A stretch of DNA of 27,219 nucleotides, taken from the NCBI GenBank assembly GCA_019423795.1, contig JAHZAT010000089.1, positions 1 to 27,219 on the forward strand, written 5' to 3'. Both the position numbers and the translations under genes were made by a program. Shown one piece after another: positions 1 to 7,302 of the stretch (within the stretch, counting starts at the first letter, position 1; each line of letters opens with the position of its first letter). Below the pieces are notes generated by a model. The model was given only the letters and a program-made list of their open reading frames with translations. It made no database searches and was not told the origin of the DNA. This stretch comes from Clostridiales bacterium. Its GTDB lineage: Bacteria; Bacillota; Clostridia; Lachnospirales; Lachnospiraceae.

Positions 1-1001
1 TTGATAAGAGTCAGTGGAACGGAATTGCTGTTTATGTCGATCATGTTGATGGAGAAATTCATCCAGTAACATACGAATTGATCGGAAAAGCACGAGAGCT
101 GGCAAGTAAGATCGATCATCCAGTCTATGCTTTATTTATGGGAAATAACATTTCAGATAAGGCAGAAGAATTATTACACTACGGAGTTGATAAAGTATTT
201 GTTTACGACTTCCCAGAGTTAGCAAGATTCAAAATAGAATCTTATACATCTGTATTTGAAGATTTCATCAAGAAACATCAGCCATGTGCGATCCTGACAG
301 GAGCAACAACAGTCGGAAGACAGTTGGCACCAAGGGTAGCTGCAAGAATGAAGACAGGATTAACAGCAGACTGTACGATTCTTGAGATGGATGAGAACAC
401 AGACCTTTCTCAGATCAGACCAGCATTTGGTGGAAACATCATGGCACATATCTTAACACCAAATAACCGTCCACAGATGGCAACGGTAAGATACAAAGTC
501 ATGAATGCACCAGAAAGAACAGAAGAAACACATGGAGAGATCATTTCATGTGCGATCGATAAAGAAAAGATCAAAGCACATGTGGATGTATTAGATATTG
601 TAAAGAAAGAGCCAGAGAAGTTTATCGAATCTGCCGATGTTTTAGTTGTTGCAGGACGAGGAATCAAGAAAGAAGAAGACCTTGCAATGATCAGAGAATT
701 AGCAGAACTGTTAGACGGACAGGTAGCCTGCACAAGACCACTTGCAGAAGCAGGATGGGTAGAAGCAAAATGTCAGGTAGGATTAAGTGGAAGAACCGTA
801 CGCCCGAAACTGATCATTACCTGTGGTGTATCAGGAGCCATTCAGTTTGTAGCTGGAATGGATCACTCTGACTGCATCGTATCCATTAATTCCGATGAAA
901 AAGCACCGATCTTTAAGACAGCACATTATTGTCTGGTAGGAGATGTCTACGATATCGTACCAAAACTGATCGAGAAGATTAAAGCTGCGAAAGGGGCGTA
1001 A
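1..1001 (+). CDS. etfA: Electron transfer flavoprotein alpha subunit (5' end cut by window)
   Basis: Alpha subunit of an electron transfer flavoprotein, the cytoplasmic FAD carrier that passes electrons between a flavin dehydrogenase and NAD/ferredoxin-linked partners. The frame is open from base 3, and the residues before the first TTG at 78 already look like EtfA (WNGIAVYVDHVDGEIHPV), so the gene begins outside the window and the TTG is not its start; 332 residues are visible. The C-terminal FAD domain is clear: VVAGRGIKKEEDL, the ACTRPLAEAGW stretch, then CGVSGAIQF...GM and SINSDEKAPIF (about nt 640-920). At the usual His of the family signature (IQH) this protein has Phe (IQF). It lies 5 bp before a lactate-type dehydrogenase, which suggests an etfBA-dehydrogenase lactate operon; etfB would be upstream and is not seen. 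Whether an N-terminal ferredoxin domain exists cannot be judged here. Confidence 0.95.
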   Translation, partial: DKSQWNGIAVYVDHVDGEIHPVTYELIGKARELASKIDHPVYALFMGNNISDKAEELLHYGVDKVFVYDFPELARFKIESYTSVFEDFIKKHQPCAILTGATTVGRQLAPRVAARMKTGLTADCTILEMDENTDLSQIRPAFGGNIMAHILTPNNRPQMATVRYKVMNAPERTEETHGEIISCAIDKEKIKAHVDVLDIVKKEPEKFIESADVLVVAGRGIKKEEDLAMIRELAELLDGQVACTRPLAEAGWVEAKCQVGLSGRTVRPKLIITCGVSGAIQFVAGMDHSDCIVSINSDEKAPIFKTAHYCLVGDVYDIVPKLIEKIKAAKGA

Positions 1002-1006
1002 GAGAT

Positions 1007-2410
1007 ATGAGTTATAAGAAATTTGATCAAGCTGATTTAGAAGTTATCAAAAATATCATAAAAGACGATGAAAGAATTTTATATGCAGAAAATATCAACG
1101 AAGAATACAGTCATGATGAATTAGGAGGAGCACAAAGCTACCCAGATGTTGTAGTAAAAGCGACTTCTGCAGAAGAAATCTCTGAGATCATGAAATATGC
1201 ATATGAAAATAATATTCCGGTCACACCAAGAGGAGCTGGAACCGGTCTGGTAGGATCTTCCGTAGCGATCGAACACGGGATCATGATCGATTCAAGCCTC
1301 ATGAATCATATATTAGAACTTGATGAAGAAAACTTAACGATTACCGTAGAACCAGGAGTTTTATTAATGGAACTTGCTGCCTACGTGGAAGATCATGATT
1401 TCTTCTACCCACCAGATCCAGGAGAGAAATCCGCAACGATCGGTGGAAATATCAGTACAAATGCCGGTGGTATGCGTGCTGTAAAATATGGCGTGACCAG
1501 AGATTATGTCAGAGGTCTTGAAGTTGTCCTTCCAAATGGAAAGATCGTGGAATTTGGAGGAAAGGTTGTAAAAAACAGTTCCGGATATTCCTTAAAAGAC
1601 CTGATGATCGGTTCCGAAGGAACCTTAGGCTTTATCACAAAAGCCACATTAAAGTTACTCCCTCTGCCTAAAAAGGCAATAAGCTTACTGATACCATTTA
1701 AAACCTTAAAAGAAGCAATTGACACAGTACCTCTCATTATCAAGTCCAAAGCAATCCCAACTGCCATTGAGTTTATGCAGAGGGAGGTCATCATTGATGC
1801 AGAAGAGTACCTAGGTAAAAAATTCCCAGATTCCCAATCCGATGCGTACCTTCTGCTCAAATTTGACGGCAATTCAACAGAAGAGATTGAAGCAGATTAT
1901 GATAAAGTTGCAAAACTTTGTTTAGAGGCAGGAGCACTTGACGTACTGATCTCAGATACAGAAGAAAGAGAAGAATCTATCTGGAAAGCCAGAGGAGCCT
2001 TCCTTGAAGCGATCAAAGGATCTACAACTGATATGGATGAAGTAGACATGGTCGTACCAAGAAATAAAGTCAATGAAATGGTAGAATACCTTCATAACTT
2101 ACATAATGAAGTAGATATACGTATCAAGAGTTTCGGACATGCTGGAGATGGAAACCTTCATTCTTATATCTTAAAAGATGACTTAAGTCAGGAAGAATTT
2201 GAAAAACGAATGGCAGCAGCAATGGAGAAGATCTACGAGAAAGCTGCACAGTTAGGTGGAAAAGTATCCGGAGAACATGGAATCGGATTTGCGAAGAAAC
2301 CATATTTGAGAGAATCTCTTGATCCAGAAACAATTGAGTTAATGAGTGGAATTAAGAAAGCATTTGATCCAAAGAATATCTTGAATCCACATAAAGTATT
2401 CCAGAGCTAA
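1007..2410 (+). CDS. FAD-binding lactate/glycolate-type dehydrogenase (LctD/GlcD family)
   Basis: A 467-residue FAD-linked 2-hydroxyacid dehydrogenase of the GlcD/LctD family. The N-terminal PCMH-type FAD domain (about residues 45-220) has PRGAGTGLVG at 74-83, PPDPGE near 135-140, TIGGNISTNAGG at 144-155 and YGVTRDYV at 161-168. The C-terminal FAD-oxidase domain carries KSFGHAGDGNLH near 375 and SGEHGIG near 422. Length and layout match clostridial lactate dehydrogenases that work with an EtfAB pair to oxidise lactate to pyruvate by electron confurcation; that role is inferred from the adjoining etfA and from the family, and the substrate could be another 2-hydroxyacid. The ATG at 1007 lies 5 bp after the etfA stop, with purine-rich AAAGGGG inside the end of etfA as ribosome site, so translation is probably coupled. 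The gene closes its operon at a hairpin. Confidence 0.9.
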   Translation: MSYKKFDQADLEVIKNIIKDDERILYAENINEEYSHDELGGAQSYPDVVVKATSAEEISEIMKYAYENNIPVTPRGAGTGLVGSSVAIEHGIMIDSSLMNHILELDEENLTITVEPGVLLMELAAYVEDHDFFYPPDPGEKSATIGGNISTNAGGMRAVKYGVTRDYVRGLEVVLPNGKIVEFGGKVVKNSSGYSLKDLMIGSEGTLGFITKATLKLLPLPKKAISLLIPFKTLKEAIDTVPLIIKSKAIPTAIEFMQREVIIDAEEYLGKKFPDSQSDAYLLLKFDGNSTEEIEADYDKVAKLCLEAGALDVLISDTEEREESIWKARGAFLEAIKGSTTDMDEVDMVVPRNKVNEMVEYLHNLHNEVDIRIKSFGHAGDGNLHSYILKDDLSQEEFEKRMAAAMEKIYEKAAQLGGKVSGEHGIGFAKKPYLRESLDPETIELMSGIKKAFDPKNILNPHKVFQS

Positions 2411-2449
2411 AACTGACACTTTGGTTATACTCCCTAAGTTTTAAAAATG

Positions 2450-2489
2450 CACAAAGCAGACAGGAAATCAAATACCTGTCTGCTTTGTG
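2450..2489. terminator. Perfect 15-bp hairpin after the dehydrogenase gene
   Basis: CACAAAGCAGACAGG (2450-2464) and its exact reverse complement (2475-2489) flank a 10-base loop. The + strand tail is only moderately U-rich; on the minus strand the stem is followed by a run of five T. It ends the etfA-dehydrogenase operon 40 bp after the stop codon and lies before the perR promoter. The stem is certain, and its action as a factor-independent terminator is likely. Confidence 0.65.
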
Positions 2490-2521
2490 TATACAAATTT
2501 ATACAATTTTCTTCGAAATGG

Positions 2522-2550
2522 TTGACATAATGTATAAAAATATATATACT
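2522..2550 (+). promoter_or_regulatory. Sigma-A-type promoter of perR
   Basis: TTGACA (2522-2527), a 17-bp spacer, then TATACT (2545-2550). This is an essentially consensus vegetative promoter about 50 bp before the perR start, with the predicted transcript start near 2557, inside the palindromic operator. Confidence 0.8.
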
Positions 2551-2555
2551 AAAAA

Positions 2556-2570
2556 CAGTAACAGTTATTA
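2556..2570. promoter_or_regulatory. PerR-type operator at the perR promoter (autoregulation)
   Basis: CAGTAAC-A-GTTATTA is a 7-1-7 interrupted palindrome in which the halves pair at all but one outer position. It starts 5 bp after the -10 box, over the predicted transcript start, where a bound repressor would block transcription. It matches the palindrome at 3036-3050 read on the other strand at 11 of 15 positions and resembles the general Fur/PerR 7-1-7 pattern. Binding by the adjacent PerR is inferred. Confidence 0.6.
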
Positions 2571-2598
2571 TTTGAATTAAAGAGGAAAGGAAGAGGTT

Positions 2599-2994
2599 AT
2601 GCAGCCAGCAACGAAGAAAAGCAAGCAAAGAGATGCCATCATAAAGTTTTTAATGACTCGCAAAGACCATCCAACTGCCGATATGGTATATATGAACATC
2701 AAAGAAGAGTTTCCTAAGATCAGTCTTGGAACAGTCTATCGAAATCTTGCATTATTAAGCGAACGCGGGGAAATACTAAAGCTATCTTACGAAGGAGGAG
2801 CAGACCATTACGATGCATGTACCGATCCACACTATCATTTTGTGTGTCAGGAATGTGGAGCAGTCATTGATCTGGAGATGGCACCGATCGATGAGAAGTT
2901 AAATGAGATCGCAAGTGAGAACTTTCCTGGAAAGATTACACAGAATATTGTTTATTTTAAAGGAATCTGCAAAAATTGTTTAAAAAATCATTGA
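2599..2994 (+). CDS. perR: Peroxide-sensing Fur-family repressor, PerR type
   Basis: A 131-residue Fur-family metal-dependent repressor: winged helix (about 1-75, with ISLGTVYRNLALL as recognition region) followed by a dimerisation and metal domain. Structural zinc cysteines are C83/C86 (CQEC) and C124/C127 (CKNC). The regulatory metal site lines up with Bacillus subtilis PerR (H37, D85, H91, H93, D104) at a constant offset of 13: H24 (in HPTAD), D72, H78, H80 and D91. The Asp at the last position is the PerR-type residue; Fur proteins normally carry Glu there. It should therefore sense peroxide by iron-catalysed oxidation of a histidine. Ribosome site AGAGGAAAGGAAG precedes the ATG. The gene has its own consensus promoter and palindrome, and the next gene, rubrerythrin, has a matching palindrome. 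Alternative: an iron-sensing Fur; less likely given the residues and the neighbour. Confidence 0.9.
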   Translation: MQPATKKSKQRDAIIKFLMTRKDHPTADMVYMNIKEEFPKISLGTVYRNLALLSERGEILKLSYEGGADHYDACTDPHYHFVCQECGAVIDLEMAPIDEKLNEIASENFPGKITQNIVYFKGICKNCLKNH

Positions 2995-3019
2995 CAAAAG
3001 TAAAATGTGATGGTAATAT
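2991..3019 (+). promoter_or_regulatory. Sigma-A-type promoter of rubrerythrin
   Basis: TTGACA (2991-2996), a 17-bp spacer, then TAATAT (3014-3019). The -35 box contains the perR stop codon (TGA, 2992-2994). The predicted transcript start near 3026 gives rubrerythrin a leader of about 100 bases. Confidence 0.8.
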
Positions 3020-3035
3020 AAAGACAAGTTAAAAA

Positions 3036-3050
3036 TAGTAATCATTACTG
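3036..3050. promoter_or_regulatory. PerR-type operator in the rubrerythrin leader
   Basis: TAGTAAT-C-ATTACTG is a 7-1-7 interrupted palindrome with six fully paired inner positions, starting about 10 bp after the predicted transcript start. Read on the opposite strand it aligns with the perR palindrome at 2556-2570 at 11 of 15 positions, and two of the differences are a compensating pair flanking the centre. It is the likely repressor site that makes rubrerythrin peroxide-inducible. Confidence 0.65.
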
Positions 3051-3126
3051 TTTTGAACAAAAGATACTAAGCCGAAAGGCAAAGCAACATAAATGATCAT
3101 ATAAAGTATAAAGGAGAACAAGAATT

Positions 3127-3672
3127 ATGAAGAAATGGATTTGTACAGTATGCGGATATGTACACGAAGGAGAACAGCCACCAGAGAAATGTCCACAGTG
3201 TGGAGTACCAGCAGATAAATTCAAAGAGCAGGTAGAAGGAGAAAAAGAATGGGCAGCAGAACACGTAGTAGGTGTTGCCAAAGGTGTCAGTGAAGATATC
3301 TTAGCTGATTTAAGAGCAAACTTCGAAGGAGAATGTTCTGAAGTAGGAATGTACCTTGCAATGGCAAGAGTTGCTCACAGAGAAGGATATCCAGAAATCG
3401 GATTATACTGGGAGAAAGCAGCATACGAAGAAGCAGAACATGCAGCTAAATTCGCTGAATTATTAGGTGAAGTTGTAACAGACAGCACAAAGAAGAACTT
3501 AGAGATGCGTGTAGATGCAGAACACGGAGCAACAGAAGGTAAATTCGACCTTGCAAAACGTGCAAAAGCAGCAAACTTAGATGCAATCCATGATACAGTT
3601 CATGAAATGGCTAGAGACGAAGCTCGTCATGGTAAGGCATTTGAAGGATTATTAAAGAGATACTTCGGATAA
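3127..3672 (+). CDS. Reverse-type rubrerythrin (rubredoxin domain first)
   Basis: A 181-residue non-haem iron peroxidase that reduces hydrogen peroxide (and supports oxygen scavenging) with electrons from NADH-linked rubredoxin/flavoprotein partners in the cytoplasm. The rubredoxin-like FeS4 domain comes first: C6-x2-C9 (CTVCGYVH) and C22-x2-C25 (CPQCG). A four-helix ferritin-like diiron domain follows from about residue 54, with FEGEC (66-70), YEEAEH (100-105) and DEARH (164-168) supplying Glu and His ligands. Classical rubrerythrins have the opposite domain order; this order and length fit the clostridial 'reverse' rubrerythrins that are strongly PerR-repressed. Ribosome site AAGGAG at 3111-3116, 10 bases before the ATG. 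It is monocistronic between its own promoter and a strong terminator, next to perR. Confidence 0.93.
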   Translation: MKKWICTVCGYVHEGEQPPEKCPQCGVPADKFKEQVEGEKEWAAEHVVGVAKGVSEDILADLRANFEGECSEVGMYLAMARVAHREGYPEIGLYWEKAAYEEAEHAAKFAELLGEVVTDSTKKNLEMRVDAEHGATEGKFDLAKRAKAANLDAIHDTVHEMARDEARHGKAFEGLLKRYFG

Positions 3673-3685
3673 GAAGGATTATTTT

Positions 3686-3719
3686 AGGAGGTATGAGTTT
3701 TCATACCTCCTTTTTTTTT
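3686..3719 (+). terminator. Rho-independent terminator of rubrerythrin
   Basis: AGGAGGTATGA (3686-3696), loop GTTT, and a perfect 11-bp reverse complement (3701-3711) running into nine T (3711-3719). This is a textbook terminator 13 bp after the stop codon. The stem contains an AGGAGG sequence, which is not a ribosome site here because no gene follows it. Confidence 0.95.
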
Positions 3720-3730
3720 GCTATATTCCA

Positions 3731-3739
3731 TGCTATAAT
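3731..3739 (+). promoter_or_regulatory. Extended -10 promoter of the cdaA operon
   Basis: TGCTATAAT (TG at 3731-3732, TATAAT at 3734-3739) is a consensus extended -10 element 34 bp before the first gene of the operon. No TTGACA lies at the right distance; the T tract of the rubrerythrin terminator occupies the -35 position. Confidence 0.65.
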
Positions 3740-3772
3740 AAAAAATAAGACTGAAAAAGCAGGTGAAAGCAT

Positions 3773-4228
3773 ATGATTTCAGAAGAGAAAGTAAAGATTA
3801 TGGCTGAGATGGCCAAGTATGAGAAGAATTATGGAAAAGGTGATTTCCGTATTTACAAATATACCAAGAAAGATTATGTCAGATCGGAGAAGATCAAGAC
3901 AAGCATTGCCTTGTTGATCTCATTTCTGATCATGACAGGATTGTTGTGTATCATGCAGTTAGATATTGTGATCATGAAGCTGAGAGAAGGTAAAGTTATA
4001 GTATCTGCGGCTGTGATCATAGGAATTTATGTTGCGGTATTTTTTGTCTACCTGCATTTTACGAAGATGCGAGCATCCAGGCAGTATGATGAGGTAAGGG
4101 CAAGGGTACTGATCTATGACAAGCATTTAGAAGAACTAGAAACATTATATAAAGAAAAAGAGAATGAAGACATTAGTCCAACGATAGTCGAGGAGGAAGA
4201 CGAAGATGGAAAAATTATTGATATATAG
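3773..4228 (+). CDS. Unrecognised two-span membrane protein, first gene of the cdaA operon
   Basis: I do not recognise a family for this 151-residue protein. It has a charged, Lys/Tyr-rich N-terminal segment (1-40), two hydrophobic spans (about 41-62 and 75-96), a charged region likely to form a coiled coil (about 97-131) and a strongly acidic end (EEEDEDGKIIDI). Both ends are therefore predicted to be cytoplasmic, with only a short outside loop. AGGTGA precedes the ATG. Its last 23 bases overlap the next gene, which lies in another frame, and its acidic tail codons double as that gene's AGGAGG ribosome site (4191-4196). This tight linkage to the next gene, cdaA and cdaR suggests a shared envelope or signalling job, which is inference only. 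Confidence 0.8.
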   Translation: MISEEKVKIMAEMAKYEKNYGKGDFRIYKYTKKDYVRSEKIKTSIALLISFLIMTGLLCIMQLDIVIMKLREGKVIVSAAVIIGIYVAVFFVYLHFTKMRASRQYDEVRARVLIYDKHLEELETLYKEKENEDISPTIVEEEDEDGKIIDI

Positions 4229-5204
4229 AGAACGATTTTTGAAATTCCTCACGGCGAGAGGAAGATATATTCAATCAGGGATGAGATTCCTTGGAGGAAC
4301 TGTTTTATTTTATGTATTAGGGGAATTGTTTGGATATACAGAGACCTTTTCACAGCCATTTTTTATCTTTATGATGGGAGTGATCAGTGTCTTTATTCCA
4401 ATATCAGCATTATCACTGATCTTTTATGTCGTTATATTCTTAGAGTTACTTCATGTATCGTTAGAAGTGACATTATTTTTTGCACTGGTAGTTGTATTAT
4501 ATTTTCTTGTATATCAGAGAGTTTTTCCAGAGACAAGGATTTATCTGATGATGGTGCCAATCTTCTTTTATTTTCAATTGCCTGCATGTTTACCGATCTT
4601 TGTTGGGATGTTTTGTGGAATTGCAGGACTTCCAGCGATCTTAATGGGAACAGTGATCTATTATCTGTCCAATATCCTTCAGCAGACAATGAACCAGCTG
4701 GCATCAGGATCAGCACATGGGAAGGTCTACAGTCTGATCGCGGCAAGAGCGATCGACAATAAGGATCTGCTTTTGTATTTTGTGGTATTCTGTCTGGTGA
4801 CAGCACTCGTAACAGCAATTCGCAAGCGGGGAGCAGCGCATGGATGGAATATTTCAATCCTTGCAGGAGGAGTTGTATATCTGATCTGCATGTTCATAGG
4901 AGGATATCTGGTTAACAATGAGATCAATATCACATCACAGATCGGAACGATCATAGGAAGCATTGCGATTGCCCTGATCATACAGTTTTTATACAATGTG
5001 ATCGACTATACCAGAGAAGAAACATTTGAATTTGAAGATGAAGAATATTATTATTATGTAAGAGCGATACCGAAAGTGACTGTGGAAGAAGAAGAATTTA
5101 ATGTTACACAGATCACGGTACCATCACATAGATTTAGTTTAAAAAGAAAAGAACATAAACAAGAACATAAAGAACAGGACAAAGAAAAGGGAGAGGAAAT
5201 TTGA
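4206..5204 (+). CDS. Unrecognised polytopic membrane protein upstream of cdaA
   Basis: A 332-residue protein of unknown function. About 25-255 is highly hydrophobic, with roughly seven to eight spans grouped in two blocks, separated by a hydrophilic stretch (about 150-185, containing NQLASGSAHGKVYS). From about 265 it is soluble and charged: an acidic stretch (FEFEDEE), four tyrosines in a row near 281-284, then VRAIPKVTV and a Lys/Glu/His-rich C-terminus. The Tyr block plus AIPKVTV patch looks like a conserved landmark rather than random tail, but I cannot name it. The start at 4206 has AGGAGG ten bases upstream and overlaps the previous gene by 23 bp; the stop overlaps the cdaA start by 4 bp. 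Co-translation with cdaA makes it a candidate partner or regulator of the c-di-AMP synthase; function is unproven. Confidence 0.8.
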   Translation: MEKLLIYRERFLKFLTARGRYIQSGMRFLGGTVLFYVLGELFGYTETFSQPFFIFMMGVISVFIPISALSLIFYVVIFLELLHVSLEVTLFFALVVVLYFLVYQRVFPETRIYLMMVPIFFYFQLPACLPIFVGMFCGIAGLPAILMGTVIYYLSNILQQTMNQLASGSAHGKVYSLIAARAIDNKDLLLYFVVFCLVTALVTAIRKRGAAHGWNISILAGGVVYLICMFIGGYLVNNEINITSQIGTIIGSIAIALIIQFLYNVIDYTREETFEFEDEEYYYYVRAIPKVTVEEEEFNVTQITVPSHRFSLKRKEHKQEHKEQDKEKGEEI

Positions 5205-6079
5205 GTAAATTTTTTGATGGACTTGAAAAATATATATATTGGACATCGATTCCGAAGATCGGTCTGAATGACATTGTAGATATTCTGATCGTCAGTGTTA
5301 TGATCTATCTGATCGTCAAATGGATCAAAACAACAAGAGCCTGGGTATTATTAAAAGGGATCATTATCTTGCTTTGTATTGCATTTGCGGCATATTTACT
5401 GCAATTACATACAGTTTCATGGATTCTTTCCAATACAATGAGTGTGGGAATCACAGCGATTTTGATCGTTTTCCAGCCAGAACTCCGAAGCGCATTGGAA
5501 CAGCTTGGAAGAAAGAACTGGGTGACTGATATTTTCTCTACAGATAGCCGTCAGGAAGAACTGGAATATACAGCAAGAACTCTGCAAGAGATATCAAGAG
5601 CAGCGATTGAGATGGGAAAGGTAAAGACAGGAGCACTGATCGTACTGCAAAGAGAAGTAGCACTTGGAGAGTATGAGCGTACAGGAATTCCAATTGATGC
5701 GAAGGTCAGCAGCCAGCTTCTGATCAATATCTTTGAACACAATACACCACTCCATGATGGCGCGGTGATCATTCACAACAACAGGATCGTGTCAGCAACC
5801 TGCTATCTTCCACTAAGCGATAGTGTAGAGATTGGAAAGGAAATGGGTACCAGACACAGAGCAGCAGTAGGGATCAGTGAAGTTTCAGACAGTATCACTG
5901 TGATCGTCTCCGAAGAAACTGGTGATATTTCTATCGCAAGGGATGGAAAGATCATCAGACATCTGGATCCACAGAGATTGAGAGATGAACTGGCTGTCCT
6001 GAGAGAAGAAAAAGGACAGAATAAGAAATTCAAACTATGGAAGGGGCGGAATCGAAATGAAAAAAAGAATGGAAAGTGA
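5201..6079 (+). CDS. cdaA: Membrane diadenylate cyclase CdaA
   Basis: A 292-residue diadenylate cyclase that makes the second messenger c-di-AMP from two ATP; CdaA is the membrane-bound housekeeping type. Three N-terminal spans (about 22-40, 48-68 and 74-91) are followed by the DAC (DisA_N) domain from about 115 to 250. The diagnostic motifs are present: TPLHDGAVI with DGA at 186-188, and GTRHRAAVG with RHR at 218-220. A Lys/Arg-rich tail ends the protein. The start is TTG at 5201 within ATTTGA, a 4-bp overlap with the preceding stop, with GAGAGGAA just upstream; translation is probably coupled. The cdaR gene follows with a 23-bp overlap. The usual third partner, glmM, does not follow; a glycosyltransferase occupies that place. 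Confidence 0.96.
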   Translation: MSKFFDGLEKYIYWTSIPKIGLNDIVDILIVSVMIYLIVKWIKTTRAWVLLKGIIILLCIAFAAYLLQLHTVSWILSNTMSVGITAILIVFQPELRSALEQLGRKNWVTDIFSTDSRQEELEYTARTLQEISRAAIEMGKVKTGALIVLQREVALGEYERTGIPIDAKVSSQLLINIFEHNTPLHDGAVIIHNNRIVSATCYLPLSDSVEIGKEMGTRHRAAVGISEVSDSITVIVSEETGDISIARDGKIIRHLDPQRLRDELAVLREEKGQNKKFKLWKGRNRNEKKNGK

Positions 6080-7280
6080 TCTGCTTTTAAAAATAATTTC
6101 TGTTGTTTTTGCCTTTCTACTTTGGATGTTTGTTATCAACACCGATAACCCGGTCATCAAGAAGACTTTCAGCGATGTACCGGTTGATATGCTGAATGAA
6201 CAGGTTTTAGACGATCTTAATCAGACTTATAAGATTGAATCTGGAGATACCGTAAGCTTTACTGTGAAGGGAAAGAAAGATGTTGTAGATCGTTTGACAA
6301 AGTCAGATTTCCGTGCAACGGCAGATGTATCTTCTATGTCAGATGTTCATGCAATCCAGATCGAAGTTGAGGCTTTACGATACAAGAGTCAGTTAGATAT
6401 CGATACAGGTGGTGCAACGGTCAAAGTCGTATTGGAAGATGTGAAGAGTGACCAGATACCAGTCAATGTTGTGGTGAAAGGAACACCAGCGAGTGGATAT
6501 ACGGTAAGCACGCAGACAGCAACACCGAATCTGATCTCTGTATCTGGGCCAAAGAGTGTGGTAAGCAGGATCAAACAGATCGTAGCGAAAGTAGATGTAT
6601 CAGGATTGAAGAAAGATGTAACAATGACTCAGAATGTCAAGTGTTATGATGAAGACGGAGATGAAGTAAGTCAGGACCGCATCAAACTTGATACGACCAA
6701 GATCAAAGTAAAGATTGGATTATCAAGAACGAAGACAATACCATTTACCGTGGAAACAAAAGGAACGCCGGGTAAGGGATATGTACTTGGAAGCATTGAT
6801 TATGAACCAAAACATATTGAGATCACTGGAACTGAAGATGATCTGGATAAGATCAGCAGTATCAAACTGGCGAATTTAGATATCAGTGATAGTACAAAGA
6901 GTATTGAAAAAACGATCAAAGCGTCCGATATTAAACTGCCAGATGGTATTACGTTTGTAAAATCCGTTGATAAGATTAAGAATATCGTGATCCGTGCGAA
7001 TATCGAGAAGAAGACGAAGCGAACATTGACGATTCCGACAGGACAGATCGCATTGATCAATAATACGAAGAATTATGATGTCAAATTTGATGACTCAGAG
7101 TTAAAGGTGAAGATCAGCGGATTGCGCTCTGTAGTAGATAAAGTTGTAGTGAAGGATTTAAATCCAAAGATTGACATGCAACTGTATGAACCAGGAACGC
7201 ATACGGTACAGGTTCAGCTGACAAAGATCAAGAATATGTCGATTGAGAAGAACGTCAGTGCAAAGATCACGGTAGAATAA
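6057..7280 (+). CDS. cdaR: CdaA regulator with YbbR repeats
   Basis: A 407-residue membrane-anchored YbbR-domain protein. One N-terminal hydrophobic segment (about 8-27, LLKIISVVFAFLLWMFVI) anchors it, and the rest should lie outside the membrane. Four beta-rich YbbR-like repeats follow: about 36-115, 120-205 (IPVNVVVKGTPASGY), 212-300 (IPFTVETKGTPGKGY) and 315-405. Repeats two and three share an unmistakable VxxKGTPxxGY motif. In Firmicutes this protein binds CdaA and modulates c-di-AMP synthesis. The ATG at 6057 overlaps the end of cdaA by 23 bp, with AAGGGGCGG as ribosome site. Confidence 0.93.
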   Translation: MKKRMESDLLLKIISVVFAFLLWMFVINTDNPVIKKTFSDVPVDMLNEQVLDDLNQTYKIESGDTVSFTVKGKKDVVDRLTKSDFRATADVSSMSDVHAIQIEVEALRYKSQLDIDTGGATVKVVLEDVKSDQIPVNVVVKGTPASGYTVSTQTATPNLISVSGPKSVVSRIKQIVAKVDVSGLKKDVTMTQNVKCYDEDGDEVSQDRIKLDTTKIKVKIGLSRTKTIPFTVETKGTPGKGYVLGSIDYEPKHIEITGTEDDLDKISSIKLANLDISDSTKSIEKTIKASDIKLPDGITFVKSVDKIKNIVIRANIEKKTKRTLTIPTGQIALINNTKNYDVKFDDSELKVKISGLRSVVDKVVVKDLNPKIDMQLYEPGTHTVQVQLTKIKNMSIEKNVSAKITVE

Positions 7281-7302
7281 AATATAAGGAGAGATATTTA
7301 CA

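Noticed and set aside
410..733. Long antisense reading frames within etfA, the dehydrogenase, cdaR and the YfhO gene
   Set aside because: They lie opposite genes with clear family motifs, lack ribosome sites and encode no recognisable domains.
78..1001. TTG at 78 as the start of etfA
   Set aside because: The frame is open to the window edge and the preceding residues already match EtfA, so the real start lies upstream.
2599..2994. Iron-sensing Fur or zinc-sensing Zur instead of PerR
   Set aside because: All five PerR regulatory ligands align, including the PerR-type Asp91, and the neighbour is rubrerythrin.
3071..3080. GCCGAAAGGC in the rubrerythrin leader as part of a riboswitch
   Set aside because: It is only a 3-bp stem with a GAAA loop; the rest of the leader shows no c-di-GMP, fluoride or other riboswitch core.
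3686..3700. AGGAGGTATG as ribosome site plus start of a small gene
   Set aside because: It is the left arm of a perfect terminator hairpin, and no coding frame of note follows.
5201..6079. DisA-type cyclase
   Set aside because: There is no DNA-binding C-terminus; three N-terminal spans and the adjacent YbbR gene identify CdaA.
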